The notes under the pieces were generated by a model. It saw only the letters and a list, made by a program, of their open reading frames with translations, did no database searches and was not told the origin of the DNA. Shown here piece by piece: positions 25,638-34,895 of a stretch of DNA of 44,285 bases. Position 1 is the first letter of the stretch. Every line of letters starts with the position of its first letter. Source of the stretch: an uncultured Clostridia bacterium (lineage in GTDB: Bacteria > Bacillota > Clostridia > UBA1381); NCBI GenBank assembly GCA_947624165.1, contig CANQJC010000016.1:1-44285 (forward strand), read 5' to 3'. Both the position numbers and the translations under genes were made by a program.

Positions 25638-25892
25638 CCCCCTAATAGGGGAGCCATACGGCGGGCGGCCAATGACCGCCCCTACGATACCGTTGACATC
25701 GGGTTATCGCGTACGGGCGGCCGCAAGGGTCGCCCGTACGGTGTCATTGTTATTTATGCGTTGAATACACGGGCGAACACGGTTCGCCCCTACGGTGCGC
25801 AATTTCAAATTTGCGTGTATACGGAACGGCATCTGTCGTTACGTAATTGGCTTGAAAGCGGAGCTTTCAGACGGCGTGCGGACGCGCACGCC
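25638..25892. repeat. Array of short non-identical hairpins between pta and ackA
   Basis: Several independent palindromes follow one another: CCCCT-AATAGGGG (about 25638-25651), GGGCGG..CCGCCC (25663-25681), GTACGGGCG..CGCCCGTAC (25711-25739), GGGCGAAC..GTTCGCCC (25771-25789), TGAAAGC..GCTTTCA (25853-25869) and GGCGTGCG..CGCACGCC (25873-25892). The last abuts the pta stop. CCCTAC or CCGTAC follows several of them. The reading frame crossing this stretch has no recognisable product. Unequal spacers and units rule out a CRISPR array. Confidence 0.7.
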
Positions 25893-26921
<1,029 letters not shown>

Positions 26922-26933
26922 TTACCATATTTT

Positions 26934-26962
26934 ATTATATACCTTTTCAGCCGTATTTTCAA
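26934..26962 (-). promoter_or_regulatory. Sigma-A promoter of pta
   Basis: On the minus strand TTGAAA (26957-26962), 17 bases, TATAAT (26934-26939), about 42 bases before the pta ATG. Confidence 0.8.
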
Positions 26963-26973
26963 GTAATAATGAA

Positions 26974-27003
26974 AAAAAAGCATCCGAAAAACGCTTTTTT
27001 CAA
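26974..27003 (-). terminator. Weak terminator behind rpiB
   Basis: On the minus strand AAAAAAGC, an 11-base loop and GCTTTTTTTT form an AT-rich hairpin ending in a T-run, between rpiB and the pta promoter. Confidence 0.5.
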
Positions 27004-27013
27004 ATAACAAATT

Positions 27014-27451
27014 TTAAAAATTTTCTATCTCGTGTATCTTGGCGACGCGCGCGGCGTGTCTGCCGCCGAGAAAGCTTGCTTCAAGGTAGGTCTCGACTAT
27101 CATTCCCGCAAGCTCCTCGCCCGTAACTCTGCCGCCGAGACATATGATATTCGCGTCGTTATGCTCCCGCGCCATTTTCGCGCTGAACACGTCCGAGCAA
27201 AGCGCGGCGCGTATGCCCTTGAATTTGTTCGCCGCAATTGAAATCCCTATTCCCGTGCCGCATACGAGTATACCGCGTTCACATTCGCCGGAAAGCACCG
27301 CTTCGCATACGGGCTTTGCGCAGTCGGGATAGTCCGCGCTTTCCTCGCTGTATACGCCGTAGTCCTTGAGCTGTAATCCGCGCTCTGTGAGACGGTTTTT
27401 GAGGTATTCCTTAAGCTTGTAACCGCCGTGGTCGCTGCCGATAGCTATCAT
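27014..27451 (-). CDS. rpiB: Ribose-5-phosphate isomerase B
   Basis: RpiB interconverts ribose 5-phosphate and ribulose 5-phosphate in the pentose phosphate pathway. The 145-residue protein opens with MIAIGSDHGGYKLKEYL and contains the active-site Cys in GILVCGTGIGISIAANK and the phosphate loop around HNDANIICLGGR. Its start overlaps the tsaB stop by four bases (ATGA), so it is the last gene of the tsaE-tsaB-rpiB group. Confidence 0.95.
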   Translation of the reverse strand: MIAIGSDHGGYKLKEYLKNRLTERGLQLKDYGVYSEESADYPDCAKPVCEAVLSGECERGILVCGTGIGISIAANKFKGIRAALCSDVFSAKMAREHNDANIICLGGRVTGEELAGMIVETYLEASFLGGRHAARVAKIHEIENF

Positions 27452-28149
27452 TTATTCTTCTCCCTTTCTTCAAGCTCTTTTTCCGCTTGTGATTTTTTTA
27501 TATACTGCGGTTTAAGCTCCGCATAAGAAAGCGTCTCGCCGCGGCGCGCTTTATCCGTCGCCGCGGCCGCCGTTGACGAAGCGCGCGCGCCCATGAGGGA
27601 CGCGGGCGGGAATAACGCTTTTTCGCCGAGCCTTTCCTCCAGAAACGCCCTGTTGACCTCCGCGCCGTCCCCGACGAACACAACCGCGTCATACTCCGCG
27701 CAGCGTTCGGCAAATTCCTCGACGGATACGCCGCACGGCGCGATTATTTCGTCAGGAGGATCGCCGCATTTGTACAACGCCGCGTAAACGTTGCCGCGTC
27801 TCGCGTCGATAAGCGGCGCGATAACCGCGTCAGTACACGGTATATTGTACGCCATCGCTTCGAGCGTACCGACGCTCACGGTATCCTTACCGGCGGCGTG
27901 GGCAAGTGCCTTTATCGTCGCCGTGCCTATTCTCAGTCCCGTAAACGAACCCGGACCCGCCGCCGCCGCAAAAACGTCTATATCGAGCGGATTTATCTCA
28001 AGGTCGTCCAAAAGCCGCTCGACCATCACCATTATCTTCTGAGAGTGCGTCTTTTTATGATCGAGCGTGTATTCGCCAAGAAGCCGCCCGTCCTCCATAA
28101 CGGCGGCGGACGCAACGTCGGTGGACGTATCGAGCGCAAGCACTTTCAT
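27448..28149 (-). CDS. tsaB: tRNA threonylcarbamoyladenosine biosynthesis protein TsaB
   Basis: TsaB is the scaffold of the TsaB-TsaD-TsaE complex that makes t6A37 in ANN-reading tRNAs. The 233-residue ASKHA-fold protein starts MKVLALDTSTDVASAAVM and contains AAAAGPGSFTGLRIG, the family signature. The C-terminus ends in a charged tail (ELEEREKNK). It overlaps tsaE by one base and rpiB by four. The usual neighbours rimI and tsaD are not in this window. Confidence 0.95.
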   Translation of the reverse strand: MKVLALDTSTDVASAAVMEDGRLLGEYTLDHKKTHSQKIMVMVERLLDDLEINPLDIDVFAAAAGPGSFTGLRIGTATIKALAHAAGKDTVSVGTLEAMAYNIPCTDAVIAPLIDARRGNVYAALYKCGDPPDEIIAPCGVSVEEFAERCAEYDAVVFVGDGAEVNRAFLEERLGEKALFPPASLMGARASSTAAAATDKARRGETLSYAELKPQYIKKSQAEKELEEREKNK

Positions 28150-28574
28150 TATCCTATCTCCTTAATTTCAATCGTTCTGTAATCGGCGTCTTTAAGAGGA
28201 TCCGCCGTCAATGTTACGTCGTAGCGCGCGTCGGGAAGAATATCGCGGATAAGCTCGGGCCATTCTATGACCGAAACGCCGCTGCCGTACACATATTCCT
28301 CGTAACCTATCGCGGACATTTCGTCGCAGTCCGCGATCCTGTAAACGTCAAAGTGATACATCGGCAAAACGCCCTCGTACACGTTCATTATCGTGAACGT
28401 GGGACTTGAGACGTAATCGGTCACGCCGAGTCCCTCCGCCAAACCCTGCGCAAAAGCCGTTTTGCCCGCGCCCAAGCCGCCGTAAAGACACACAACGTCT
28501 CCTCTCTTGAGCGTTTTTGCAAATTCGGACGCGATTTTTTTCGTTTCCTCGCAGTTTCTTGAAATGTATTTCAT
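28149..28574 (-). CDS. tsaE: tRNA t6A biosynthesis ATPase TsaE
   Basis: TsaE is the P-loop ATPase that regenerates the t6A-synthesis complex. The 141-residue protein shows Walker A GGLGAGKT (32-39), then SSPTFTIMNVYEG and MYHFDVYRI, and VIEWPELI in the C-terminal third, all typical of the family. It lies 11 bases behind fhs and overlaps tsaB by one base. Confidence 0.96.
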   Translation of the reverse strand: MKYISRNCEETKKIASEFAKTLKRGDVVCLYGGLGAGKTAFAQGLAEGLGVTDYVSSPTFTIMNVYEGVLPMYHFDVYRIADCDEMSAIGYEEYVYGSGVSVIEWPELIRDILPDARYDVTLTADPLKDADYRTIEIKEIG

Positions 28575-28585
28575 AGTCGGATCCC

Positions 28586-30256
28586 TTAAAACAGTCCCGT
28601 GATTTTTCCGTCCGCGTCGATATCTATGTTATTCGCCGCAGGAGCCTTGGGAAGTCCGGGCATTACCATTATGCTGCCCGTCTCCGCGACTATGAATCCC
28701 GCGCCGTTTGACACGCGCACGCTGCTTACAGTAAGCATGAAGTCCTTCGGGCGTCCCAGAAGCGACGGGTCGTCCGAAAGCGAATACTGTGTCTTCGCCA
28801 TGCATATCGGTTTTTTGTCAAGTCCGAGTTCCTCAAGACGTTCAATCTGTTTGCGTGCCTTGGACGTGTAAGAAACCGAGGACGCTCCGTAGATTTTTTT
28901 CGCTACCGCTTCTATTTTTGCCTTTATCGGCTCGTCCGTATCGTAAGTGAAGTTAAGACGGCTCTCGCCCGACGCAATCGCGGATACGACCTTCTTTGCA
29001 AGCTCCTCGCCGCCTTCGCCGCCCTTTGCGAACACTTCGCTCAAAGCACATTCCGCGCCGTTTTCGCGGCACATGTCCATTATCGCGTTAAGCTCCTCGT
29101 CGCTGTCCGTGTCGAAACGGTTTACCGCCACAACGACCGGCGCGCCGAAGCCGCGCATATTTTCGATATGCTTGGCAAGGTTTGCCATACCGCGTTTGAG
29201 AGCGTCTGTATTCGGTATCTTTAAATCCGCTTTCTTTACGCCGCCGTTATATTTCAGCGCGCGCACAGTCGCTACTATAACGACAGCGTCCGGCTTGATA
29301 TTCGCCATACGGCATTTTATATCCATGAACTTTTCCGCGCCCAGATCCGCGCCGAAGCCCGCTTCGGTGATTGTGTAATCGGCAAGCTTCATAGCCAGCT
29401 TGGTCGCCGTGACGCTGTTGCAGCCGTGCGCTATATTCGCGAACGGGCCGCCGTGAATGAAGCAAGGCGTATGCTCGAGCGTCTGAACGAGATTAGGCTT
29501 GACGGCGTCCTTCATCAACGCCGCCATCGCGCCCTGCGCGTTAAGATCGGACGCTTTTATGGGCTTTCCCGAACGGCTGTACCCTATGATGATCTCGCCG
29601 AAGCGTTTCTTCAGATCCTCTATGTCAGAAGCGAGACACAGTATCGCCATTATCTCCGACGCGACGGTTATCATAAATCCGTCCTGACGCGGCACTCCGT
29701 TTATCTTGCCGCCCATGCCGACGACAACTTCTCTCAAAGCTCTGTCGTTCATATCGACAACGCGCTTCCAGACTATGTTGGCGACGTCTATGTCAAGCTC
29801 GTTACCCTGATGTATATGATTGTCTATCATAGCGGACAGCAAATTGTTTGCGGCGGTTATCGCGTGCATATCGCCCGTGAAATGCAGATTTATATCCTCC
29901 ATCGGGACTACCTGACTGTACCCGCCGCCTGCCGCGCCGCCCTTTACGCCCATTACGGGACCGAGCGACGGTTCGCGCAGGGCGAGTACGCATTTTTTAC
30001 CCAGTCTCGTCAGCGCGTCGCCAAGTCCTATTGTCGTTGTGGTCTTTCCCTCGCCCGCCGGAGTGGGGTTGATCGCCGTGACAAGAACGAGCTTGCCGTC
30101 CTTATTGTCCTTCACGCGCTTAATAAGGTCGTTCGAGACCTTCGCCTTATATTTTCCGTAATATTCAAGTTCGTCCTCGGTTATTCCGACCGACGCCGCT
30201 ATGTCGCGGATATGCTTCATTTGAGCCTTTTGGGCAATTTCTATATCAGAAAGCAT
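28586..30256 (-). CDS. fhs: Formate-tetrahydrofolate ligase
   Basis: Fhs makes 10-formyltetrahydrofolate from formate, THF and ATP, for one-carbon metabolism and possibly for the methyl branch of acetogenesis. The 556-residue length is normal. The ATP loop [18 protein letters not shown] is at 65-82. Further signatures are [20 protein letters not shown] and [17 protein letters not shown]. No other Wood-Ljungdahl gene is in the window, so acetogenesis cannot be concluded. AAGGAGG precedes the ATG. The 119 bases before it hold no clear promoter or folate riboswitch. Confidence 0.98.
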   Translation of the reverse strand: MLSDIEIAQKAQMKHIRDIAASVGITEDELEYYGKYKAKVSNDLIKRVKDNKDGKLVLVTAINPTPAGEGKTTTTIGLGDALTRLGKKCVLALREPSLGPVMGVKGGAAGGGYSQVVPMEDINLHFTGDMHAITAANNLLSAMIDNHIHQGNELDIDVANIVWKRVVDMNDRALREVVVGMGGKINGVPRQDGFMITVASEIMAILCLASDIEDLKKRFGEIIIGYSRSGKPIKASDLNAQGAMAALMKDAVKPNLVQTLEHTPCFIHGGPFANIAHGCNSVTATKLAMKLADYTITEAGFGADLGAEKFMDIKCRMANIKPDAVVIVATVRALKYNGGVKKADLKIPNTDALKRGMANLAKHIENMRGFGAPVVVAVNRFDTDSDEELNAIMDMCRENGAECALSEVFAKGGEGGEELAKKVVSAIASGESRLNFTYDTDEPIKAKIEAVAKKIYGASSVSYTSKARKQIERLEELGLDKKPICMAKTQYSLSDDPSLLGRPKDFMLTVSSVRVSNGAGFIVAETGSIMVMPGLPKAPAANNIDIDADGKITGLF

Positions 30257-30375
30257 TGTAAATTCCTCCTTATGCCGTGATGTTTTGCGCCGCAGAAACG
30301 GAAATAGAGCTGAACAGCGTCAGCGAAGCGGCGCATATATCCAGCCCTTTCTGTTTTTTTAATCGCAGCCGATTA

Positions 30376-30831
30376 TCAATTATTGTTGAAATAGCTTCTG
30401 TCCTCGCGGACTTTTCTCAAAAGCAGGTCGAGACGATGCTCCGCATCGTTTAAGATATCGTCCACATATTGATCCGTATCGGTTTTGATCTCAATGGATT
30501 TCTGCTGAGCCGCGTTTACAAGCTCGTTAGCCTGCTCGTAGGCGCGCTTTGTGATTTCATGCTCGTCAATGAGCTGCATCTGAGTTTCCTCGGCATTCTT
30601 CTGGATAGACTCGGCACGGCTCTCCGCTTCCGAGAGTATCCTCTGTCTCTCCTCCTTTACCCACTTCGCTTCCTTAAGCTCGTCGGGATATACGAGACGG
30701 ATTTCCTGAATGTAGTCCAAAAGCTCGTCCTTGTCAACCATAACTTTACCCGTGAGGGGTACGGCGGAAGCCTTTTCAATGGTTTCCTCCATCATGTCGA
30801 CAATTTCCATGATATCCATGTCCATATCCAT
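30376..30831 (-). CDS. Conserved coiled-coil protein downstream of coaD, function unknown
   Basis: This 151-residue soluble protein has an unusual start of alternating Met and Asp (MDMDMDIMEIVDMMEE), a short segment with DKDELLDYIQEIRLVYPDEL, then a long charged coiled coil (about 60-140) rich in Glu, Ala and Gln. It resembles small clostridial proteins often annotated as ATPase or V-type ATPase subunit H-like, although no nucleotide site is visible. DivIVA-like scaffolding is another possibility. I chose the ATG at 30831 because AAAGGA lies nine bases before it and directly abuts the upstream TTG at 30840. It follows coaD by 19 bases. Confidence 0.7.
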   Translation of the reverse strand: MDMDMDIMEIVDMMEETIEKASAVPLTGKVMVDKDELLDYIQEIRLVYPDELKEAKWVKEERQRILSEAESRAESIQKNAEETQMQLIDEHEITKRAYEQANELVNAAQQKSIEIKTDTDQYVDDILNDAEHRLDLLLRKVREDRSYFNNN

Positions 30832-30850
30832 TTTTTTCAATCCTTTCGTA

Positions 30851-31327
30851 CTATTTGTATTTTTCTTTTATAGCCTCTATTATTTCACAAGGTACAAGAC
30901 CTGTCAAATCACCCTTGAATCCCGCAAGCTCCTTGACCATGCTTGAGCTGATATACGAATACTTGGAATTAGTCATCATGAACATGGTTTCAAATTCGGG
31001 ATTGAGTGCCTTGTTCAAAAGTGCCATTTGAAATTCGTATTCAAAATCCGCTACGGTACGCAGTCCCTTGATTATCACCGTCGCATTTTTGCTCGCCGCA
31101 AAATCAACGAGAAGTCCCGTGAACGAATCGACCTCCACATTGTCGAGATGACCCGTTACGCGTTTTATCATATCCACTCTTTCTTCCGCGGTGAAAAGCG
31201 GTTTCTTGCTTGCGTTGCTCAGCACTCCGACAACTATCTTATCGTAAACGCGGCTCGCGCGTTCTATGACGTCGAGATGTCCGTTTGTGATAGGGTCAAA
31301 GCTGCCCGGATAAACTGCAATTCTCAT
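30851..31327 (-). CDS. coaD: Phosphopantetheine adenylyltransferase CoaD
   Basis: CoaD catalyses the fourth step of coenzyme A synthesis, from 4'-phosphopantetheine to dephospho-CoA. The 158-residue protein starts [20 protein letters not shown], with the nucleotidyltransferase TxGH motif at 14-17. It also has the C-terminal [11 protein letters not shown], the usual ATP-binding signature. Its start lies 32 bases inside the 3' end of rsmD, with a ribosome site (GGGAAGGA) in rsmD. It ends with TAG. Confidence 0.97.
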   Translation of the reverse strand: MRIAVYPGSFDPITNGHLDVIERASRVYDKIVVGVLSNASKKPLFTAEERVDMIKRVTGHLDNVEVDSFTGLLVDFAASKNATVIIKGLRTVADFEYEFQMALLNKALNPEFETMFMMTNSKYSYISSSMVKELAGFKGDLTGLVPCEIIEAIKEKYK

Positions 31328-31889
31328 CGGTTCCTTCCCCGCCTGCCTTAGACTTGATTTTATATACCGTTATAAAGGTCCTGCCGTATTTGCGCTGCTT
31401 GTATATCGTCAGTCCGTCCGTTTCACCGCGAAAATCTCCCCCGTCGCTTTCAAGGACGACGACCGCGCCGTCCGACAAAACGTCCGAATCGGTGAGCGCG
31501 CCGAGAGCCGGCTCGATAAGACCCTTATTGTACGGAGGATCCAGAAATACTATGTCGAATTTCATATCCGTCCCGCGCACATAATCGAAGCACGACATAT
31601 TTATTATATCGCATTTATCGCGGAAGCCGAGCATGTCGGCATTTTTTCGAATGATATCTATCGAGCGCGCGTCGCTGTCGATACATACCGTTTTTTTCGC
31701 GCCGCGCGAAAGTGCTTCGAACGCGAGCGCGCCGCTCCCCGAAAACATATCGAGACATACCGCGTCCGGCACATAAGCCGTTATGAGATTAAAAATAGAT
31801 TCCTTTACGCGGTCCGTCGTCGGACGCACGGCGTCGCCTTCAAATTCCAAAAGCCTGCGCCCGCGTCTCGTACCCGATATTATTCTCAT
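31296..31889 (-). CDS. rsmD: 16S rRNA (guanine(966)-N(2))-methyltransferase RsmD
   Basis: RsmD methylates G966 of 16S rRNA using SAM. The 197-residue protein has the N-terminal [14 protein letters not shown] and [13 protein letters not shown], the SAM motif [18 protein letters not shown] (46-63) and the catalytic FLDPPY (115-120). The last 15 residues run into the coaD gene and look unconserved. The promoter at 31915-31943 suggests that rsmD, coaD and the coiled-coil gene form one transcript. Confidence 0.95.
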   Translation of the reverse strand: MRIISGTRRGRRLLEFEGDAVRPTTDRVKESIFNLITAYVPDAVCLDMFSGSGALAFEALSRGAKKTVCIDSDARSIDIIRKNADMLGFRDKCDIINMSCFDYVRGTDMKFDIVFLDPPYNKGLIEPALGALTDSDVLSDGAVVVLESDGGDFRGETDGLTIYKQRKYGRTFITVYKIKSKAGGEGTDENCSLSGQL

Positions 31890-31914
31890 GCAAGTCCTCC
31901 GTATTGTCTATTAC

Positions 31915-31943
31915 ATTTTATCCTACTTTAAACAAAAGGTCAA
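31915..31943 (-). promoter_or_regulatory. Sigma-A promoter of rsmD-coaD
   Basis: On the minus strand TTGACC (31938-31943), 17 bases, TAAAAT (31915-31920), 25 bases before the rsmD ATG. Confidence 0.75.
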
Positions 31944-32008
31944 CAATGTTATTGTTTTTTTTCGGAATTTACATAAAATATCAACATAATTGTAATATGA
32001 TTGATACA

Positions 32009-34822
32009 TTAACCGTCGATATCCTCGGTAAAATCGGGTATGTTTATACCCCTCACATAATCGTTTAACGGAACGGGAATGTTTTCGTCCATTTCGGGTC
32101 CTATATAGAATCCCGTCTGAGTACACTGGTTGTAAGCCGTGTTCTGGAACGCGACGCTGAGACGGTAGACGCTGTCGTGCATGAGCGTGTAGAACTTATG
32201 ATGCGTTATGTCCGTGGTCGTGTATATTCTAAGCTCCGTGTCGTCCTCGTTTCTCCATACCGCTTCCTCTCTCCAGTCTCCCAGGATATCCGCTTGTATG
32301 CAGGGCGTACCCTTCTTCCAGTTGTTCGAGAGAGTACCCTTCGGGTCAAGTATGGTAACGAGCTTGTTATTTTCGTAATCCCACTTGTAAATTTTGGGAT
32401 ATCCCTTTTCCGATTTCTCGTCAAACTCATGGTCGAGCAGCTCTCTTATGAGGTCGCCGTCCCACCATATCGCAAAGTCTATCGATTCGGGACCGTGTTC
32501 GTTTATTACCTCGCCTTCCATCGTGAAGATGCCGTCGTCCATTACCCAGCATTGATTTCCGACATAACGCGGATCTATCTTCGCGCACAATCCGCGCGTA
32601 GTGTCGCGTCCCGTGTATTTGCCCCATTTTATCTCACCCGTAGCGGGGTCGCGCACCTCGTAGCCGTATTGTGCGGACTCATGCTCGTGTATCTGGAAGA
32701 AATCGAGATTCGGCGTTTTCGGCGTGAAATTACCGAGATTCAGGCAGTCCCCGTGTTCGAGACCCGTCGAATATATACCTTCGCCGTCATGGTCGACCGC
32801 CATCGCGCCGTATACTATCTCGTCCAAGCCGTCGCCGTCTATGTCGCCGACGCCGAGATTATGATTGCCCTGATTTGTGTATTCTATGTTCTGATCCTTA
32901 TTCGCAAGGAATTTCCAGCGTTTAACAAGCTTATTGTCTATCACGTCATACGCGACGAGAACCGTCGGGCAGCCGTGGTCGTAGTAGCCGCGGCACATAA
33001 CGACGCTCGGATTCTCTCCGTCGAGATAAGCCACGCACGCGAGGAATCTGTCTACTCTGTTGCCCCAGTTGTCGCCCCAGTCCATGACGTTTCCGCGCGG
33101 AGGGTCGTAATCGACGGTATCCATTATCTCGCCGGTTTCGCCGTTGAAAAGCGTCAGATATTCGGGACCCTCGAGTATGAAGCCGTCGGCGTTTCTGTAA
33201 TCCGCATCCGCATCGCCTATAACGTTTCCTTTTCCGTCGACCGTTCCGTCGGCGGTTTTGCAAACCATTTCCGCTTTACCGTCGTTATTGAAATCATATA
33301 CCATAAACTGAGTATAGTGCGAGCCGGAACGAATATTCTTTCCGAGATTTATTCTCCAGAGCTTTGTGCCGTCAAGCTTGTACGCGTCTATGATACATTC
33401 GCCAGTTATGCCCTTGTGTGAATTGTCCTTGCCGTTCGCGTCCCAGCGAAGGATTATTTCGTATTCGCCGTCGCCGTCAAGATCGGCTACCGACGCGTCG
33501 TTCGCCGTGTACGGGTACGAAACGCCGTTCGGATCGACAAAATTATCGGGTTTGTCGAGAGGTATCGAAAGATACGGCGCGTCCGTGACATTGACCTTTA
33601 CGCCGTTTTTCTCCGCTTTGTCGCCCTTAACGGCTTTTATGGTATACACGTCGTCCGCTGTACCGTCCTTATCAAGGTAATTTGTCGAATCGGTTATTAT
33701 ATCCGAGATCCTGTCGCCGTTGCGAAGCACGATAAAATTGATACCCTGCTCGTATTCGTAAGCGTTAAGTCTCCAGCTCAGGAATACTCCGCTTTCGGTT
33801 TTCATCGCGACCGCTCCGCGTCCGAGCGTTTCCATTTTACGTCTCTTCGGCTCGGCTTCCATGTCGATAACGACCTCGGCGCGGTTTGTTTTACCGCTCG
33901 TTGTGACCGCTTCGACAGCGTAAACGAACGGAACGTTCGTCACGACCTTGTCGTCTATATACTTCGCGTTCTCCGTTTTCGCTATGTACTTGTATATGCC
34001 GTAAGGTGCTTTCCTGTACACGTTGTACCAAACGGCTTCCTTGACCTCGTCCCACACGAGCGCGACTGAATTTGCCGTCTCGCGCGCGTCGAGACCCGTA
34101 AGGCGGCTTTCAAGCTTCTCGCCGTCTGTTATCTCTATCTCCCTTACCGTTTTGACGTCGGACATGAAGTTCTGAGAATAAAGCGCGCATACCGTGTATT
34201 CGTATGTCTTGCATAAAACGACGTTTTCGTCGGTAAATTCCGTCTCGCAAACGTCGGCGCAGATCTCCGTTTCGTTATTGTCGGGATTCTTTTTGAATAC
34301 TCTGTACCCGATCGCTCCGTCCGCCTTGTCCCATGTAAGCTTTACGCGCGCGCACGTGCGTTTCGCCGTGACCTCGGCGTTAAAGCCGGTAAGCTCTATA
34401 TCCTGTTTCGGCGCGATATCTATTGCGTTAAGACACGTATGCTTGCCCTTTTCGAAAGCAAAAACTATCTTGCCGTCGCTTTGGGCCGTTATGATTTTTT
34501 CGATAACGCTGTTGCATTTTACCCACGCCTTATATCTTTTCCCGTTGACGGTAAAGAACGTCATCACGTCGCCCTCGTCCACGTAATCGCCCGTCGCGAC
34601 GCGTATAACATATTCGCCCGCGGGAACGTCGACGGTAAACGTGTTGTCGTCCATCAAAAGAAAGTCTCTGTAAACCTCCTTTTTGCCCTCGTTTCTCACA
34701 AGACCGCTCGTTTCGGACTTGAGTCCGAAGCCCGTTTCGGCAGAATACAGCGAGTTACCGTTTATTTTTGTATAACCGTCTGCGGACGGACTGCTTCCGA
34801 AATCAAAACTTATCTCTCTCAT
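32009..34822 (-). CDS. Rhamnogalacturonan lyase, polysaccharide lyase family 11, with fibronectin III domains, no signal peptide
   Basis: This 937-residue enzyme is likely to cleave the rhamnogalacturonan I backbone of pectin by beta-elimination. The N-terminal 140 residues (MREISFDFGSSPSADGY) form a galactose-binding-like domain. Two fibronectin type III domains (about 140-235 and 240-323) follow. The PL11 beta-propeller catalytic region covers about 330-937. It contains calcium-type loops such as DLDGDGEYEI, DFNNDGKAEM and DIDGDGLDEI, and the motifs RGYYDHGCPT, GNHNLGVGDIDGD and QADILGDWREE. The ATG at 34822 (AGAGAGGA upstream) is chosen over 34870, which lies at the -10 box. Without a signal peptide it may act in the cytoplasm like YesX of Bacillus (comparison from memory), though these modules usually serve outside. 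Confidence 0.9.
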   Translation of the reverse strand: MREISFDFGSSPSADGYTKINGNSLYSAETGFGLKSETSGLVRNEGKKEVYRDFLLMDDNTFTVDVPAGEYVIRVATGDYVDEGDVMTFFTVNGKRYKAWVKCNSVIEKIITAQSDGKIVFAFEKGKHTCLNAIDIAPKQDIELTGFNAEVTAKRTCARVKLTWDKADGAIGYRVFKKNPDNNETEICADVCETEFTDENVVLCKTYEYTVCALYSQNFMSDVKTVREIEITDGEKLESRLTGLDARETANSVALVWDEVKEAVWYNVYRKAPYGIYKYIAKTENAKYIDDKVVTNVPFVYAVEAVTTSGKTNRAEVVIDMEAEPKRRKMETLGRGAVAMKTESGVFLSWRLNAYEYEQGINFIVLRNGDRISDIITDSTNYLDKDGTADDVYTIKAVKGDKAEKNGVKVNVTDAPYLSIPLDKPDNFVDPNGVSYPYTANDASVADLDGDGEYEIILRWDANGKDNSHKGITGECIIDAYKLDGTKLWRINLGKNIRSGSHYTQFMVYDFNNDGKAEMVCKTADGTVDGKGNVIGDADADYRNADGFILEGPEYLTLFNGETGEIMDTVDYDPPRGNVMDWGDNWGNRVDRFLACVAYLDGENPSVVMCRGYYDHGCPTVLVAYDVIDNKLVKRWKFLANKDQNIEYTNQGNHNLGVGDIDGDGLDEIVYGAMAVDHDGEGIYSTGLEHGDCLNLGNFTPKTPNLDFFQIHEHESAQYGYEVRDPATGEIKWGKYTGRDTTRGLCAKIDPRYVGNQCWVMDDGIFTMEGEVINEHGPESIDFAIWWDGDLIRELLDHEFDEKSEKGYPKIYKWDYENNKLVTILDPKGTLSNNWKKGTPCIQADILGDWREEAVWRNEDDTELRIYTTTDITHHKFYTLMHDSVYRLSVAFQNTAYNQCTQTGFYIGPEMDENIPVPLNDYVRGINIPDFTEDIDG

Positions 34823-34858
34823 AATATCAAAGTCCTCTCTGAAAATTAGGTTATGTTT

Positions 34859-34864
34859 ATTATA
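34859..34864 (-). promoter_or_regulatory. Possible promoter -10 of the PL11 gene
   Basis: TATAAT on the minus strand, preceded directly by TG, 36 bases before the chosen ATG. The -35 is weak (TTTATT at 17 bases). An AT-rich hairpin (about 34867-34893) at the end of proS overlaps the spacer. Confidence 0.45.
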
Positions 34865-34895
34865 CACCAAAACTTTAAAATAATAAAGAGTTTTG

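Noticed and set aside
25638-25892. Possible CRISPR array
   Set aside because: The hairpins differ in sequence and spacing, and there are no constant repeats with unique spacers and no cas genes.
30257-30375. Folate riboswitch or small peptide gene before fhs
   Set aside because: I could not match the tetrahydrofolate riboswitch core. A 31-codon frame (from 30336, minus strand) overlapping the fhs start has only a weak ribosome site and no support.
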